From Candidatus Baltobacteraceae bacterium (GTDB lineage Bacteria > Vulcanimicrobiota > Vulcanimicrobiia > Vulcanimicrobiales > Vulcanimicrobiaceae), in contig DATJTX010000026.1 in the NCBI GenBank assembly GCA_035502855.1, positions 26,558-90,557 on the forward strand: a stretch of 64,000 nt of DNA, written 5' to 3'. Positions 43,302-52,383 of the stretch are shown piece by piece. The first letter of the stretch is position 1. Each line of letters begins with the position of its first letter. Made by a program: the position numbers and the translations under genes. Under the pieces are notes generated by a model. It saw nothing but the letters and a program-made list of their open reading frames with translations, had not been told where the DNA came from and did no database searches.

Positions 43302-44434
43302 AGCTTGTCCAGCTTTGCCAGCGCGCCCGGCGGCAGAATTTCGCGCATGTGATCCGTCGCGATCAGCGAACGGTCGCCCACCCATTGCAGCGGAGGAATC
43401 CAGAACCAGCCGGCGAGGGCGTTGAGATGGCCGGCGTAGCCGCTGCGCAACTCCGCGAAGCGTCTCCAGGCGCCGTCCCGGTCGTCGCGCAGCGCGAGCC
43501 CGGCTGCTTCCAATTGCGTGCACGCTTCATCGAAGTCGCGGCGCGTGATGCCGGGATCGTGCTCGCTGCCCTCGAGCCGGAAATAGCGCGCGAGATCGTG
43601 CGTCGCATGGCGGCCGATGTTGTAGAGAATGCGCGCCTCTCCCGCGTCGCACTGGACGGTCGTCATCATGAGGACCGCGCAATCGAGCAGTGTGCCGAGC
43701 GTTCCGACCCACGATTCGTAATCGTGGCTCGATCGGAAGTAGGCCAAGATCGGATAGGCGAGATGCGTCTCCATCAACGACGCGCACCAGGTCTCCGCGC
43801 TGCGCATCAACGCCGGAAGGTCCTTCGCGATGCCGATGTGCGCGGCGATCCGCAGCAAACCGACGCCGCTGGGCGGTGACCCGGCGCGAGCACCGACTGC
43901 GACGACGAATTGCTCGCGCGCCTGAAAAGCACCGAAGATCGCGAAGAGAAAGGCCGCCGTGGTGGAGATGATGCCGAATCCCGAGGCGCCGGCCGCGAGC
44001 GAGACCAAACGGGTGATGCCGGTGTTGCCGACAAAATCACCGAATCCGATCGTGAAGAACGAGGTGCCCGCAAAGTAGAACGCTTCGCCGAACGTCGTCA
44101 ACGCCGGGTGAACTTGCTCGCGCAGGGCGTAGAAGATGAGACCGTACCCGATCAGGACCAGCAGCGACCACAGCATCAACATCAGAACGAGATTGAGCGG
44201 CGCGAAAACGGCGAGGAAATCCTCGCGTGCGTCCTCGTTGCGGGCATGCATGCGATTCGCCAGGGCCGGCCACACCGACCAGAGTCCCCGCGTCTGGTAG
44301 TAGCTCGGGCGGTAGCGCCGGCCGACGGCGCGGGGCACGATCACGGACTGGAAAAGATCGTTGAGGCTCGCGGCCACGAGGAGGATGCCGATGACCACGA
44401 GGACCACGCGTATCGCCATCCGCGAGTGATTCAA
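43289..44434 (-). CDS. Two-pore-helix ion channel family protein (potassium-channel-like)
   Basis: A 381-residue protein with an N-terminal helix, then two helices flanking a pore loop with filter TIGFGD (residues 128-133), the signature of K-selective channels with Phe in place of Tyr. A roughly 200-residue cytoplasmic C-terminus (RIAAHIGIAKDLPALM, AGEARILYNIGRHATHDLAR) has no RCK motif I recognise. Ion selectivity is inferred from the filter. It converges on the protease gene with a 13-base overlap. Confidence 0.85.
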   Translation of the reverse strand: MNHSRMAIRVVLVVIGILLVAASLNDLFQSVIVPRAVGRRYRPSYYQTRGLWSVWPALANRMHARNEDAREDFLAVFAPLNLVLMLMLWSLLVLIGYGLIFYALREQVHPALTTFGEAFYFAGTSFFTIGFGDFVGNTGITRLVSLAAGASGFGIISTTAAFLFAIFGAFQAREQFVVAVGARAGSPPSGVGLLRIAAHIGIAKDLPALMRSAETWCASLMETHLAYPILAYFRSSHDYESWVGTLGTLLDCAVLMMTTVQCDAGEARILYNIGRHATHDLARYFRLEGSEHDPGITRRDFDEACTQLEAAGLALRDDRDGAWRRFAELRSGYAGHLNALAGWFWIPPLQWVGDRSLIATDHMREILPPGALAKLDKLQKP

Positions 44435-44460
44435 CTCGGCAGCGGAGAAGGCTTGCTCTC

Positions 44461-45036
44461 ATGGCGGTTACGCTGGTAACGGGGCCGGTGCGCTCGGGGA
44501 AGAGCCGTTACGTGGTCGCACTTGCGCAGTCGTCGGGCCGGCGCGTAAGTTACGTTGCAACGTCGATACGCGATTCGGGCGACGGCGAATGGAACACGCG
44601 CTTGGAACGCCACATTCACGATCGACCCGCGACTTGGGAGCTGATCGAGAGCGCGTCGCTGGCCCACGAAAGCCTCACCTCTCTCTTTCGCGACGCGACC
44701 GAGGAGCAGTGCATTATCGTCGACGCCCTCGGCACCTGGCTGGCGGCACGTATCGCGACCCACATCGACATCCTGGAACGCGATTTCGCGGCGTTCCAAT
44801 CGCAGATCGACGAAGAAGCCGCGCACCTCGCGCAAGCCATGCTCGACTCGCGCGCGCAGGTGATCGTCGTCGCCGAGGAGGTCGGCTGGGACATCGTGCC
44901 GGTCGCCGTCTCGGCGCGCCTCTTCCGCGACGTGCTCGGACGGATGAAACAGCAGCTGGCCGCGCAGGCCGGCGGCGTCTTCTTGGTGGTCTGCGGGTAC
45001 GCGCTCGATCTGCGCGCGCTCGGAATGACGATCTAG
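44461..45036 (+). CDS. cobU: Adenosylcobinamide kinase / guanylyltransferase
   Basis: A 191-residue enzyme with P-loop GPVRSGKSRY (residues 8-17), YVATSI, ERHIHDRPATWELIE and VDALGTWLA. It phosphorylates adenosylcobinamide and adds GMP, the last step before CobS joins the lower ligand. It stands apart from the cobQ-cbiB-cobD genes by 6 kb. cobS and cobT are not in the window. Confidence 0.93.
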   Translation: MAVTLVTGPVRSGKSRYVVALAQSSGRRVSYVATSIRDSGDGEWNTRLERHIHDRPATWELIESASLAHESLTSLFRDATEEQCIIVDALGTWLAARIATHIDILERDFAAFQSQIDEEAAHLAQAMLDSRAQVIVVAEEVGWDIVPVAVSARLFRDVLGRMKQQLAAQAGGVFLVVCGYALDLRALGMTI

Positions 45037-45045
45037 GCTCGCACG

Positions 45046-46632
45046 ATGAACGAGGCGTTGCTCCTGGTCGCGCTGCTCAGCGCGATCGTCGCCTCGGCGA
45101 TCCTAGCGCAGCGCTTGCGCATTCCGTATCCGGTCGCCTTCGTCGTCGTCGGGTTGATCCTCGCGTTCTTTCCCGGACTGCCGCAACCGCGCTTCGACCC
45201 ACAATTATTGTTCTTGATCGTCCTCCCGCCGCTGCTCTTCTCCGGGGGCTGGAACACCGATTGGTTCGCGTTCCGACGCAATCTGCGGCCGATCACGCTG
45301 TACGCGGTCGTTCTCGTGATCGTAACGACGTTCGTGGTCGCTGCACTCGCGCACTCGCTCGCCGGCTACGGGTGGGCCGCGGCGTTCGTGCTCGGTGCGA
45401 TCGTATCGCCGCCCGACGCGGTTGCCGCCGAGGCGGTTTTCGAACGGCTTGCCGTCCCGCGGCGCATCGTGGCGGTCCTCACCGGCGAGGCCTTGGTCAA
45501 CGACGGAACCGCGCTCGTGATCTATCGCTTCGCGCTCCTAGCCTTCGTGACGGGCACGTTCTCACTTGCCTCGGCCCCGCTCGCCTTCGTGTTCAATATC
45601 GTCGGCGGGGTCCTCTGCGGTCTGGCGATCGGCCTGGTGATCGAGTTGGTGCTGCGCGTGCTGGCACGCTTCGAGCTCGACGACGCGACGATCTCCAACG
45701 TCGTGTTTCTGCTCGCGCCGTACGCAGCGTATCTGCCGGCCGACGCGCTGAACGTTTCCGGCGTGCTCTCGGCGGTAACGGCCGGCATCTACTCGAGCCG
45801 GCGCGCGCAAACGATCATGTCGTCCGAGGAGCGGCTCATTGCGAGCGCGGTGTGGCGCGTAATGTTGCTCGTCTTGAACGGCCTGGTCTTTTTGCTGATC
45901 GGTTTGGAACTGCCCGGAATCGTTCGCGCACTCCCCTCGCTCGCGACCGCTGCGATATTCGGTCTCGGGATCAGCCTGGTTCTGATCGTGCTGCGCATGG
46001 CCTGGGCTTATCCCGCTGCGTGGCTGCCGCGGCTCATTCCACAAATCCGCGCGCGCGATCCGCTGCCGTCATGGCGTTGGATCTTCGTGATCGGATGGAG
46101 CGGGATGCGCGGCATCGTCTCGCTCGCCGCGGCGCTCGCGCTGCCATACACCGACGCACACGGTGCGCCGCTGATACACCGCTCGGAAATCATCTTCGCC
46201 ACGCTGTGCGTGATCGTGGTGACGCTCGTATTGCAAGGGCTTTCGCTCGATCCATTGATTCGCGCGCTGGGAATCAGCGAAACGCACCAGCGGCAATCGC
46301 AAGAAACGGCGATCCGTATACGCGCGCTCCAAGAAGGTGAGCGCTATCTGCGCTCGGTCGAGCCCGAGGCGCGAAAACCCGGTGAAATGGAAGCGGTCGG
46401 GCGTCTTCTCGGAGAGTACCAACGCCGGATCGAACAATTGCAGGGCCGACTCGACGACGAGGGACCCGGCGAAGCGCGCGACGAGCGCGAATCGGACCGG
46501 CGCCTCGAATTGGCCGCGCTCGATGCCGAGCGCCGTGAGATCACGCAACTCCGCCGCGAGGGAAAGATTCCCGACGATATCTTCAGTGCGATCGAATACG
46601 ATCTCGACCTCGCCGGCTTACGCCTGCGCTGA
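45046..46632 (+). CDS. Na+/H+ antiporter, CPA1 family
   Basis: A 528-residue membrane protein with about 12 helices. The ion-binding motif is GAIVSPPDAVAAEAVF, followed by TGEALVNDGTALV and later GWSGMRGIVSLAAALALP, all hallmarks of bacterial CPA1 antiporters. A cytoplasmic helical tail of about 110 residues is highly charged. It begins nine bases after cobU, so the two are probably cotranscribed although functionally unrelated. Confidence 0.92.
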   Translation: MNEALLLVALLSAIVASAILAQRLRIPYPVAFVVVGLILAFFPGLPQPRFDPQLLFLIVLPPLLFSGGWNTDWFAFRRNLRPITLYAVVLVIVTTFVVAALAHSLAGYGWAAAFVLGAIVSPPDAVAAEAVFERLAVPRRIVAVLTGEALVNDGTALVIYRFALLAFVTGTFSLASAPLAFVFNIVGGVLCGLAIGLVIELVLRVLARFELDDATISNVVFLLAPYAAYLPADALNVSGVLSAVTAGIYSSRRAQTIMSSEERLIASAVWRVMLLVLNGLVFLLIGLELPGIVRALPSLATAAIFGLGISLVLIVLRMAWAYPAAWLPRLIPQIRARDPLPSWRWIFVIGWSGMRGIVSLAAALALPYTDAHGAPLIHRSEIIFATLCVIVVTLVLQGLSLDPLIRALGISETHQRQSQETAIRIRALQEGERYLRSVEPEARKPGEMEAVGRLLGEYQRRIEQLQGRLDDEGPGEARDERESDRRLELAALDAERREITQLRREGKIPDDIFSAIEYDLDLAGLRLR

Positions 46633-46638
46633 GAACGT

Positions 46639-46675
46639 TTGTCATCCCGAGCGCAGCACTTCGCGCCTACGCTCA
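46639..46675. repeat. Dispersed repeat between antiporter and convergent lipoprotein
   Basis: TTGTCATCCCGAGCGCAGC followed by a divergent end (ACTTCGCGCCTACGCTC). It fills the gap between convergent stops. Confidence 0.65.
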
Positions 46676-46686
46676 CCATGAGAACG

Positions 46687-47184
46687 TTACGGCTGCGTAG
46701 ATGCGAACGGCGATGGCGTGAGCGTGGGCGTTGGGCTCGCCGCCGCGCTCGGTGAGGCGCCCGGCGTGTAACCCGGTGGAACGTAGGTCGGCACGATCGT
46801 TACCGTCGGCGTCGGGGTGGCGGGCGGCGGCAATGTCGGCACCGAGTCGGGTTTGGTGATCGAGACCAGCCGCAGATAGCCGGCTTGCGCGGTTTCGTCT
46901 TTTTTCACGCGGAGCGTGTAGGACGTCGTCGTGAATCCCGGCATCCGCGCGGTCACCATTTGCAAGCCGACCGGTACGTGCGGGAGGGTGAATGCGCCCT
47001 CTGCATCCGCGGTGACGACGAAGAGCGAGCCGACCGAGACGATCGCGTCTGCGATCGGACGGTTGGTGGTCGCATCGAGAACGCGCCCCGTGACCGCACC
47101 GTAATCTTGAACGCCGACCACGCCGTTGTTGCAGCTATCGCCCATCGCGAGAAGAAAAACCAGGCCGAGAACCGCTTTGCGCAT
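46687..47184 (-). CDS. Exported protein with carboxypeptidase-regulatory-like domain
   Basis: A 165-residue protein with a signal sequence (KAVLGLVFLLAMGDSC). Cys16 may be lipidated, although GDSC is not a standard lipobox. The domain VTGRVLDATTNRPIADAIVSV to VPVGLQMVTARMPGFTTTSY, quoted in parts, is the CarboxypepD_reg fold. A Pro/Thr-rich tail follows (PTLPPPATPTPTVTIVPTY). It is divergent from nuoA. The function is unknown and possibly surface binding. Confidence 0.75.
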   Translation of the reverse strand: MRKAVLGLVFLLAMGDSCNNGVVGVQDYGAVTGRVLDATTNRPIADAIVSVGSLFVVTADAEGAFTLPHVPVGLQMVTARMPGFTTTSYTLRVKKDETAQAGYLRLVSITKPDSVPTLPPPATPTPTVTIVPTYVPPGYTPGASPSAAASPTPTLTPSPFASTQP

Positions 47185-47231
47185 GCTACCTCTTACGATT
47201 GGATAAACGGCGGGGCCTCCGATCCGGTTCC

Positions 47232-47305
47232 CAGGGGTCCATTGGCTGGTTCCCTGCCCGCCAAAGGGAGGCAATTGGCGGGGCTTGTGAAAAAAATCAC
47301 AAGCC
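47232..47305 (+). promoter_or_regulatory. nuoA leader with tandem hairpins and looped Shine-Dalgarno
   Basis: CCCGCCAA (47257-47264) pairs perfectly with TTGGCGGG (47275-47282) around a ten-base loop that contains AGGGAGG, the only Shine-Dalgarno sequence. GGCTTGTGA (47282-47290) then pairs perfectly with TCACAAGCC (47297-47305) around an A6 loop and ends at the base before the ATG. A weaker CAGGG/CCCTG stem precedes both. Folding would bring the Shine-Dalgarno close to the start codon, from about 35 to roughly 10 unpaired bases. Confidence 0.6.
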
Positions 47306-47659
47306 ATGAACCCGTATGGACCGGTTGCGATCTACCTGTGCGTCGCACTAGCTGCGGCACTGCTCTTTACCTTCTTGCCGGGACTGCTCGGCAAGGCCAA
47401 ACCCAATCCGCAGAAGCAAGAGGCCTACGAATGCGGCGTTGAGCCGACCTCTGCCGTCTCCGGCCGATTTCCGGTCCGGTTCTATCTGATCGCAATGCTC
47501 TTCGTCATTTTCGACGTCGAGGCGGCCTCGTTCTATCCGTGGGCCGTGAGGATGCACGCGCTGCGTGTTTTTGGGCTGCTTGAGATGATCGTCTTCGTCA
47601 TCGTGCTCGCGATCGGCTATGCCTATGTATGGAAGAAAGGGGGGTTCGTGTGGAGATAG
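47306..47659 (+). CDS. nuoA: NADH-quinone oxidoreductase subunit A
   Basis: A 117-residue membrane subunit with three helices and the conserved segments [28 protein letters not shown] and YPWAV. It is the first gene of the complex I operon and supplies part of the membrane arm near the quinone site. The start lies directly behind a strong hairpin. nuoB begins inside its 3' end. Confidence 0.95.
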   Translation: MNPYGPVAIYLCVALAAALLFTFLPGLLGKAKPNPQKQEAYECGVEPTSAVSGRFPVRFYLIAMLFVIFDVEAASFYPWAVRMHALRVFGLLEMIVFVIVLAIGYAYVWKKGGFVWR

Positions 47660-48129
47660 GCCCGGGCCAATTTCTCCTCGCTCGCCTCGACGACGTCGCG
47701 CGCTGGGCGCAGAGCTCCTCGGTCTGGCCGCTCACGATGGGCTTGGCCTGCTGCGCGATCGAGATGATGACGGTCACTTCCGCCGAGTACGACATCGCGC
47801 GCCTGGGTTCCGAAGTCTTTCGCAGCTCGCCGCGTCAAGCCGACCTGATGATCGTCTCGGGGCGCGTCGCACAGAAAATGGCGCCGGTCGTCAAACGCCT
47901 TTACGACCAAATGGCCGACCCGAAATGGGTCATCTCGATGGGCGCGTGCGCGAGTTCGGGCGGAGTGTTCGATAACTATGCGATCGTCCAAGGCGTCGAC
48001 ACGGTCATCCCCGTCGACGTCTACGTGCCCGGTTGTCCGCCGACTCCCGACGGCCTGCTCTATGCCGTCAATTTGATCCAGCAACAAATTCGCGAAGGTG
48101 GCCGCGGCGGTATCCTTGCGAGAGCGTAG
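47650..48129 (+). CDS. nuoB: NADH-quinone oxidoreductase subunit B
   Basis: A 159-residue subunit that holds iron-sulfur cluster N2. Cluster cysteines are in [19 protein letters not shown] and [15 protein letters not shown] 47650 has AGGGGGG seven bases upstream and overlaps the nuoA stop; ATG 47629 is an alternative start. Confidence 0.95.
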   Translation: MEIGPGQFLLARLDDVARWAQSSSVWPLTMGLACCAIEMMTVTSAEYDIARLGSEVFRSSPRQADLMIVSGRVAQKMAPVVKRLYDQMADPKWVISMGACASSGGVFDNYAIVQGVDTVIPVDVYVPGCPPTPDGLLYAVNLIQQQIREGGRGGILARA

Positions 48130-48138
48130 TCTTGTTTC

Positions 48139-48199
48139 TGTCATCCTGAGCCCTTCGACTGGGCTCAGGGTAAATTCAGCGTAGCGAAGTCGAGGGATC
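48139..48199. repeat. Dispersed repeat between nuoB and nuoC
   Basis: TGTCATCCTGAGCCCTTCG with an inverted CTGGGCTCAGGG, then GCGTAGCGAAGTCGAGGGATC. The inner part GAGCCCTTCGACTGGGCTC is a hairpin (GAGCCC/GGGCTC). Confidence 0.75.
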
Positions 48200-48209
48200 T
48201 AACACATCT

Positions 48210-48806
48210 ATGCCGTCCACACAAACTCCGCCGATTGCGGGAACCGCGATCGATCCGCCCGGCGTGCGTCCGGCCATCGACGACGCGGCCATCGAGGTCG
48301 TTGCGCCGGCGGACGTGCGTGCCCGGCTCGAGACGCTCAAGGCCGAAGGCTATTCGATGCTGCTGGATCTCGGCGCCGTCGACTATCTCGGCCGTACGCC
48401 GCGCTTCGAAGTCGTCTATCATCTGCTGAAGATGCCGACGAGCGCAGCGAGCGTTGCGCAGGTCGGCAGGCCGGCGCGTCTGCGCGTGCGTTGCGGGTGC
48501 GCTGAAGGGGTGACTCTTCCGACGGTCAGCGACCTGTGGAAGTCGGCCGACTGGGCCGAACGCGAAGTCTTCGATCTGTTCGGGATCGCGTTCGACGGGC
48601 ACCCCGATCTGCGCCGGATCCAAATGCCGCACGATTGGGAAGGTCATCCGCTCCGCAAAGATTATCCGCTGCGTGGTCCGGCGCGTGAACGCTCGCCGCG
48701 GCCGGCCTTCGGGCTGAAAAGCAACGTGCAGGCCGGCACTCCGCCGACAGGCCGCACCCTGGAAGCCTTGCAAGAACAAATAAAGAAAGCGCGTGAGTCC
48801 ACGTGA
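48210..48806 (+). CDS. nuoC: NADH-quinone oxidoreductase subunit C
   Basis: A 198-residue peripheral-arm subunit. The 30-kDa family signature is visible as [20 protein letters not shown] and the downstream [13 protein letters not shown]. NuoC and NuoD are separate here, unlike the fused E. coli protein. It is preceded by a repeat-filled 80-base gap, and nuoD starts by GTGA overlap at its end. Confidence 0.94.
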   Translation: MPSTQTPPIAGTAIDPPGVRPAIDDAAIEVVAPADVRARLETLKAEGYSMLLDLGAVDYLGRTPRFEVVYHLLKMPTSAASVAQVGRPARLRVRCGCAEGVTLPTVSDLWKSADWAEREVFDLFGIAFDGHPDLRRIQMPHDWEGHPLRKDYPLRGPARERSPRPAFGLKSNVQAGTPPTGRTLEALQEQIKKAREST

Positions 48807-50023
48807 CCATGTCGACCACACCCCTCACGCCCGAGATCGTCTCGCACGAGGGCAATGCGATGGTGCTTTCGATGGGGCCGCAGCACCCTTCGACGCACGG
48901 CGTGCTGCAGATCATGCTCGAGATCGAAGGCGAGACGGTGCTGACCGCCGAGCCTGAGATCGGCTATCTGCACACCGGCATCGAAAAGAACATGGAGAAC
49001 CTGTTCTGGTCGCACGGGCAGACGAACGCCGAGCGCATGGACTATCTTGCGCCCTCATCCAATGCGCTCTGCTACGTGCTCGCGGTAGAGAAGTTGCTCG
49101 GCGTCACCGATCAGATCCCCGAGCGGGCCGTCCACATTCGCGTGCTCAATGCCGAACTCAGCCGGATCGCCTCCCATTGCGTGTGGCTCGGAACGCACGG
49201 CATCGACCTCGGCGCGATCTCGGTCTTTTTCTATTGCTTCGATCTGCGCGAGAACATTCTCGACCTGCAAGAAGCCGCCGGCGGGGCACGCATGCATCCC
49301 AATTACATTCGGGTCGGCGGCGTCAACGGCGATCTTCCGGACGGATACGCCGATCGGCTCGACGCCCTGATCGCGAAGTTCCCCGGGCGCATGAAGGAAC
49401 TGCGCGGCTTGCTTCAGGCCAATCCGATCTTCCAAGACCGCACGATCGACGTCGGCGTGCTCAGCGCCGCGGAAGCGGTTCAGTGGAGCGTGACCGGTCC
49501 GGCGCTGCGCGGAAGCGGCGTCGCCTACGACGTGCGCAAAGCGTTTCCGTACTGCGGTTACGATCAATACCAGTTCGACGTACCGACGCGCGCCGAGGGG
49601 GACGCCTATGCACGCTTCCTGGTGCGCCTCGATGAGATGGAACAATCGATGCGCATCATCCGGCAGGCGCGCGAGAAGCTGCGCACGCCCGGACCGTACG
49701 CGATCGACGACACCAAGATCTTCGCACCGCCGAAAGAGACGATCGTGCTCTCGATGGAGGCGCTGATCCATCACTTCAAGATCGTGAGCGAAGGCTTCCG
49801 CGTTCCGCCTGGCGACGTCTATCAGGCGGTCGAGGGGCCACGCGGCGAATTGGCCTACTACCTGGTCAGCAACGGCGAGAACCGACCGTATCGCGTGCGC
49901 ACGCGCCCACCGAGCATGTACAATTTGCAATCGCTCAAGGGCATCGCTCCCGGCAACCTGATCGCCGACCTGGTGGTGATGATCGGCTCGCTCGACCCGG
50001 TCTTCGGCGAGGTGGATCGCTGA
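48803..50023 (+). CDS. nuoD: NADH-quinone oxidoreductase subunit D
   Basis: A 406-residue 49-kDa-type subunit that forms the quinone site with NuoB. Recognisable parts are [39 protein letters not shown] and the C-terminal [20 protein letters not shown]. The GTG at 48803 overlaps the nuoC stop; ATG 48809 is an alternative. The stop shares one base with the start of a repeat-derived open frame. Confidence 0.95.
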   Translation: MTMSTTPLTPEIVSHEGNAMVLSMGPQHPSTHGVLQIMLEIEGETVLTAEPEIGYLHTGIEKNMENLFWSHGQTNAERMDYLAPSSNALCYVLAVEKLLGVTDQIPERAVHIRVLNAELSRIASHCVWLGTHGIDLGAISVFFYCFDLRENILDLQEAAGGARMHPNYIRVGGVNGDLPDGYADRLDALIAKFPGRMKELRGLLQANPIFQDRTIDVGVLSAAEAVQWSVTGPALRGSGVAYDVRKAFPYCGYDQYQFDVPTRAEGDAYARFLVRLDEMEQSMRIIRQAREKLRTPGPYAIDDTKIFAPPKETIVLSMEALIHHFKIVSEGFRVPPGDVYQAVEGPRGELAYYLVSNGENRPYRVRTRPPSMYNLQSLKGIAPGNLIADLVVMIGSLDPVFGEVDR

Positions 50024-50328
50024 TGCCGCCGCGATCGCGCGCTCAGCGTTTGCCCGCGAAACCGCTCCTCGCGTCCTTCGAGGCACTCGCGCTGCGCGCT
50101 CGTGCACCTCAGGATGACGGTTGCTCCGTCACCCTGAGGTGCGAGCCGAAGCTGCGCGCTCGTGCACCTCAGGATGACCGTTGCTCCGTCACCCTGAGGT
50201 GCGAGCCGAAGCTGCGCGCTCGTGCACCTCAGGATGACCGTTGCTCCGTCACCCTGAGGTGCGAGCCGAAGGCGAGCCTCGAAGGGTCGCATCCTGCGGG
50301 GAAGCGACAAGGGAGCGTTCGCGAGTGA
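50023..50328 (+). CDS. Repeat-derived bridging open frame between nuoD and nuoE
   Basis: A 101-codon frame begins at an ATG that shares one base with the nuoD stop (TGATG). It ends at a TGA that overlaps the nuoE GTG start (GTGA). It is made of palindromic repeats and encodes three repeats of the pattern LRARAPQDDRCSVTLRCEPK. The repeat unit is exactly 60 bases, so the frame stays open. It is probably not a functional protein, but translation through it would keep nuoD and nuoE coupled. Confidence 0.3.
   Translation: MPPRSRAQRLPAKPLLASFEALALRARAPQDDGCSVTLRCEPKLRARAPQDDRCSVTLRCEPKLRARAPQDDRCSVTLRCEPKASLEGSHPAGKRQGSVRE
50091..50270. repeat. Three tandem 60-bp palindromic repeats
   Basis: Units at 50091-50150, 50151-50210 and 50211-50270 are identical except for one base near 50119. 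Each holds CACCTCAGG paired with CCTGAGGTG, with ATGAC/GTCA inside. Single copies of the same palindrome are found around 23500-23560. Confidence 0.9.
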
Positions 50329-51137
50329 GCACGACGGAAGCGTTCGATTTTGGCGCATTGGCGGCGGAGCTCAAGCCGCGATGCCAAGCCCTCGTTGCGC
50401 TCTACGAGCAGCCGCGCTCGGCGCTGTTGCCGATCATGCATCTCTTTCAGGAGCGCCAGGGCTACGTTTCGCCGGAGGCGATTCGTTTTGTGGCCGATCT
50501 GCTCGGCCTCACGGCGGCGGAAGTCGAGGCGACGGTTTCGTTCTACACTTTGCTGTTCCGCAAACCGGTCGGCAAGTACGTGCTGCAAGTCTGCCGCGGA
50601 TTGATGTGCGAACTCAACGGCGCCGAGTCGATCATGTCGTATTTTCGCGAGAAGCTCGGCATCGGTACGCTCGAAACGACGGATGACGGGCTGTTCTCGT
50701 ATGAAGAGGTCGAGTGCCTTGCCGCATGCGACCGTGCGACGTGCATGCAGGTCAATTTGGAATTCGTCTACTCTCTCACGCCGCAGGCGATCGATTCGAT
50801 GATCGAAGCGATGCGCAACGGCACGTATCCGGTCAAACCGATGGCGCAGACGGCCAAGCCCGATCGCACCTGGAAGGTAAACCAGGACGCGAGCATCGGC
50901 ACCGGGGGAAAGTCGCCGGGAACGCTCACCTCCACCGATCCCGACAATGCCGGCGGAGTCGGCGATCCGAGCGGCGCGATCATGCTCGATCACTTCGTGA
51001 CGGAAAGCGCGTCGTTCGTCGCGCGCACGCGAGAGCGCTTCGTCCGCGACGCGCGCAGCATCGCCGAGATCGTGGAAGAGGAGCGTCCTTCGACAGGCTC
51101 AGGATTAAAAGGGAATGGTTCAAATGCCGGTCACTAA
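50325..51137 (+). CDS. nuoE: NADH-quinone oxidoreductase subunit E
   Basis: A 270-residue subunit with a thioredoxin-like [2Fe-2S] domain. Ligands appear as C-x4-C (VCRGLMCEL) and C-x3-C (CLAACDRATC). The ~100 residues after position 165 are longer than usual for NuoE. The last few (ERPSTGSGLKGNGSNAGH) are partly encoded by a CCTTCGACAGGCTCAGGA-type repeat at 51084-51104. nuoF starts 23 bases before its stop. Confidence 0.93.
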   Translation: MSTTEAFDFGALAAELKPRCQALVALYEQPRSALLPIMHLFQERQGYVSPEAIRFVADLLGLTAAEVEATVSFYTLLFRKPVGKYVLQVCRGLMCELNGAESIMSYFREKLGIGTLETTDDGLFSYEEVECLAACDRATCMQVNLEFVYSLTPQAIDSMIEAMRNGTYPVKPMAQTAKPDRTWKVNQDASIGTGGKSPGTLTSTDPDNAGGVGDPSGAIMLDHFVTESASFVARTRERFVRDARSIAEIVEEERPSTGSGLKGNGSNAGH

Positions 51138-52383
51138 AATCCTGACCGCCGGGATCGGCGAGGCGGATCTGCGCGACATCGACGCGTATCGCGAGCGCGG
51201 CGGTTACAAGCAGTGGGAGCGCGCGGTGCGCGAACTCAAACCCGCCGACGTGATGGAGGCGGCCGATAAGTCGGGGCTGCGCGGCCGCGGCGGCGCGGGA
51301 TTTCCGACCGGGCGCAAATGGCAGTTCTTGCCCAAGAACGACAACCCGCGCTATCTCGTGTGCAATTGCGACGAAGCCGAGCCCGGCACGTTCAAGGATC
51401 ACATGCTGCTCGAGGAAACGCCGCATCTGATTCTCGAGGGCATCCTGCTCGGCGCGTACGGAATCAACTGCACGCATGCGTACATCTATATTCGCGGCGA
51501 GTTCAAGCGCGGCTTCGAGATCTTCACCAAGGCGATCGCCGACGCGCGCGCGGCCGGACTGCTCGGCGCCAATGTATTCGGGAGCAGCTATAGTATCGAG
51601 GTCACCCCGCATCGCGGTGCCGGCGCCTACATTTGCGGCGAAGAGACCGCGCTGCTCAACTCGCTCGAAGGCAAGCGCGGCGAACCTCGCCTGAAGCCGC
51701 CGTTCCCTGCGGTCGCGGGACTCTACGGTATGCCGACCGTCGTCAACAACGTCGAGACGCTCGCCTATCTCGTGCCGATCCTCGAGCGGGGCGCGGATTG
51801 GTTCGCTGCCGTCGGCAGCGAGCGCAGCAAAGGCTACAAGGTCGTCTCGATCTCCGGTCACGTGCAGAAGCCGGGCAACTACGAAGTGGCGCTCGGCACC
51901 ACCCTGCGCGAGCTGATCGAGATAGCCGGCGGACTGCGCCCCGGACGCACGTTCATGGCGGTGCAGCCCGGCGGCGGTTCGTCCGCGTGCGTGTTCGAAG
52001 AACACCTCGACTGGCCGTACGACTACGAGTCGATGGCCAAAGCCGGCTCGATGCTCGGCTCGGGCGCATTCACCGTCTTCGACGACACGACCGATTTCGT
52101 CAAAGCGGCGTTGAACATGGTGCGGTTCTACGCGCACGAATCATGCGGGCAGTGCACGCCCTGCCGCGAGGGCGGCCACTGGCTCGAGCGTGTGCTGCAT
52201 CGTTTCGTCGAAGGCCGCGGTCTGCGCAGCGATCTCGACATGATCAAACGCGTGGGTCACATGATCACCGGCCTCAACCTGTGCCCGCTCGGCGACTCGA
52301 TCGAACCGTTCTTACTATCCGTATTCAATCGTTTCCCAGATCAGTTCGAAGCGCGCCTCCTCAAGGAAACGGTGAGGGTATGA
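51115..52383 (+). CDS. nuoF: NADH-quinone oxidoreductase subunit F
   Basis: A 422-residue NADH-binding subunit. Visible are GRGGAGFPTGRKW for NADH/FMN binding, NCDEAEPGTFKD, GAGAYICGEETALL and the [4Fe-4S] site SCGQCTPCREG with the later LNLCPLG. ATG 51124 is an alternative to ATG 51115. Its TGA overlaps the ATG of a repeat-derived frame leading to nuoG. Confidence 0.95.
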   Translation: MVQMPVTKILTAGIGEADLRDIDAYRERGGYKQWERAVRELKPADVMEAADKSGLRGRGGAGFPTGRKWQFLPKNDNPRYLVCNCDEAEPGTFKDHMLLEETPHLILEGILLGAYGINCTHAYIYIRGEFKRGFEIFTKAIADARAAGLLGANVFGSSYSIEVTPHRGAGAYICGEETALLNSLEGKRGEPRLKPPFPAVAGLYGMPTVVNNVETLAYLVPILERGADWFAAVGSERSKGYKVVSISGHVQKPGNYEVALGTTLRELIEIAGGLRPGRTFMAVQPGGGSSACVFEEHLDWPYDYESMAKAGSMLGSGAFTVFDDTTDFVKAALNMVRFYAHESCGQCTPCREGGHWLERVLHRFVEGRGLRSDLDMIKRVGHMITGLNLCPLGDSIEPFLLSVFNRFPDQFEARLLKETVRV

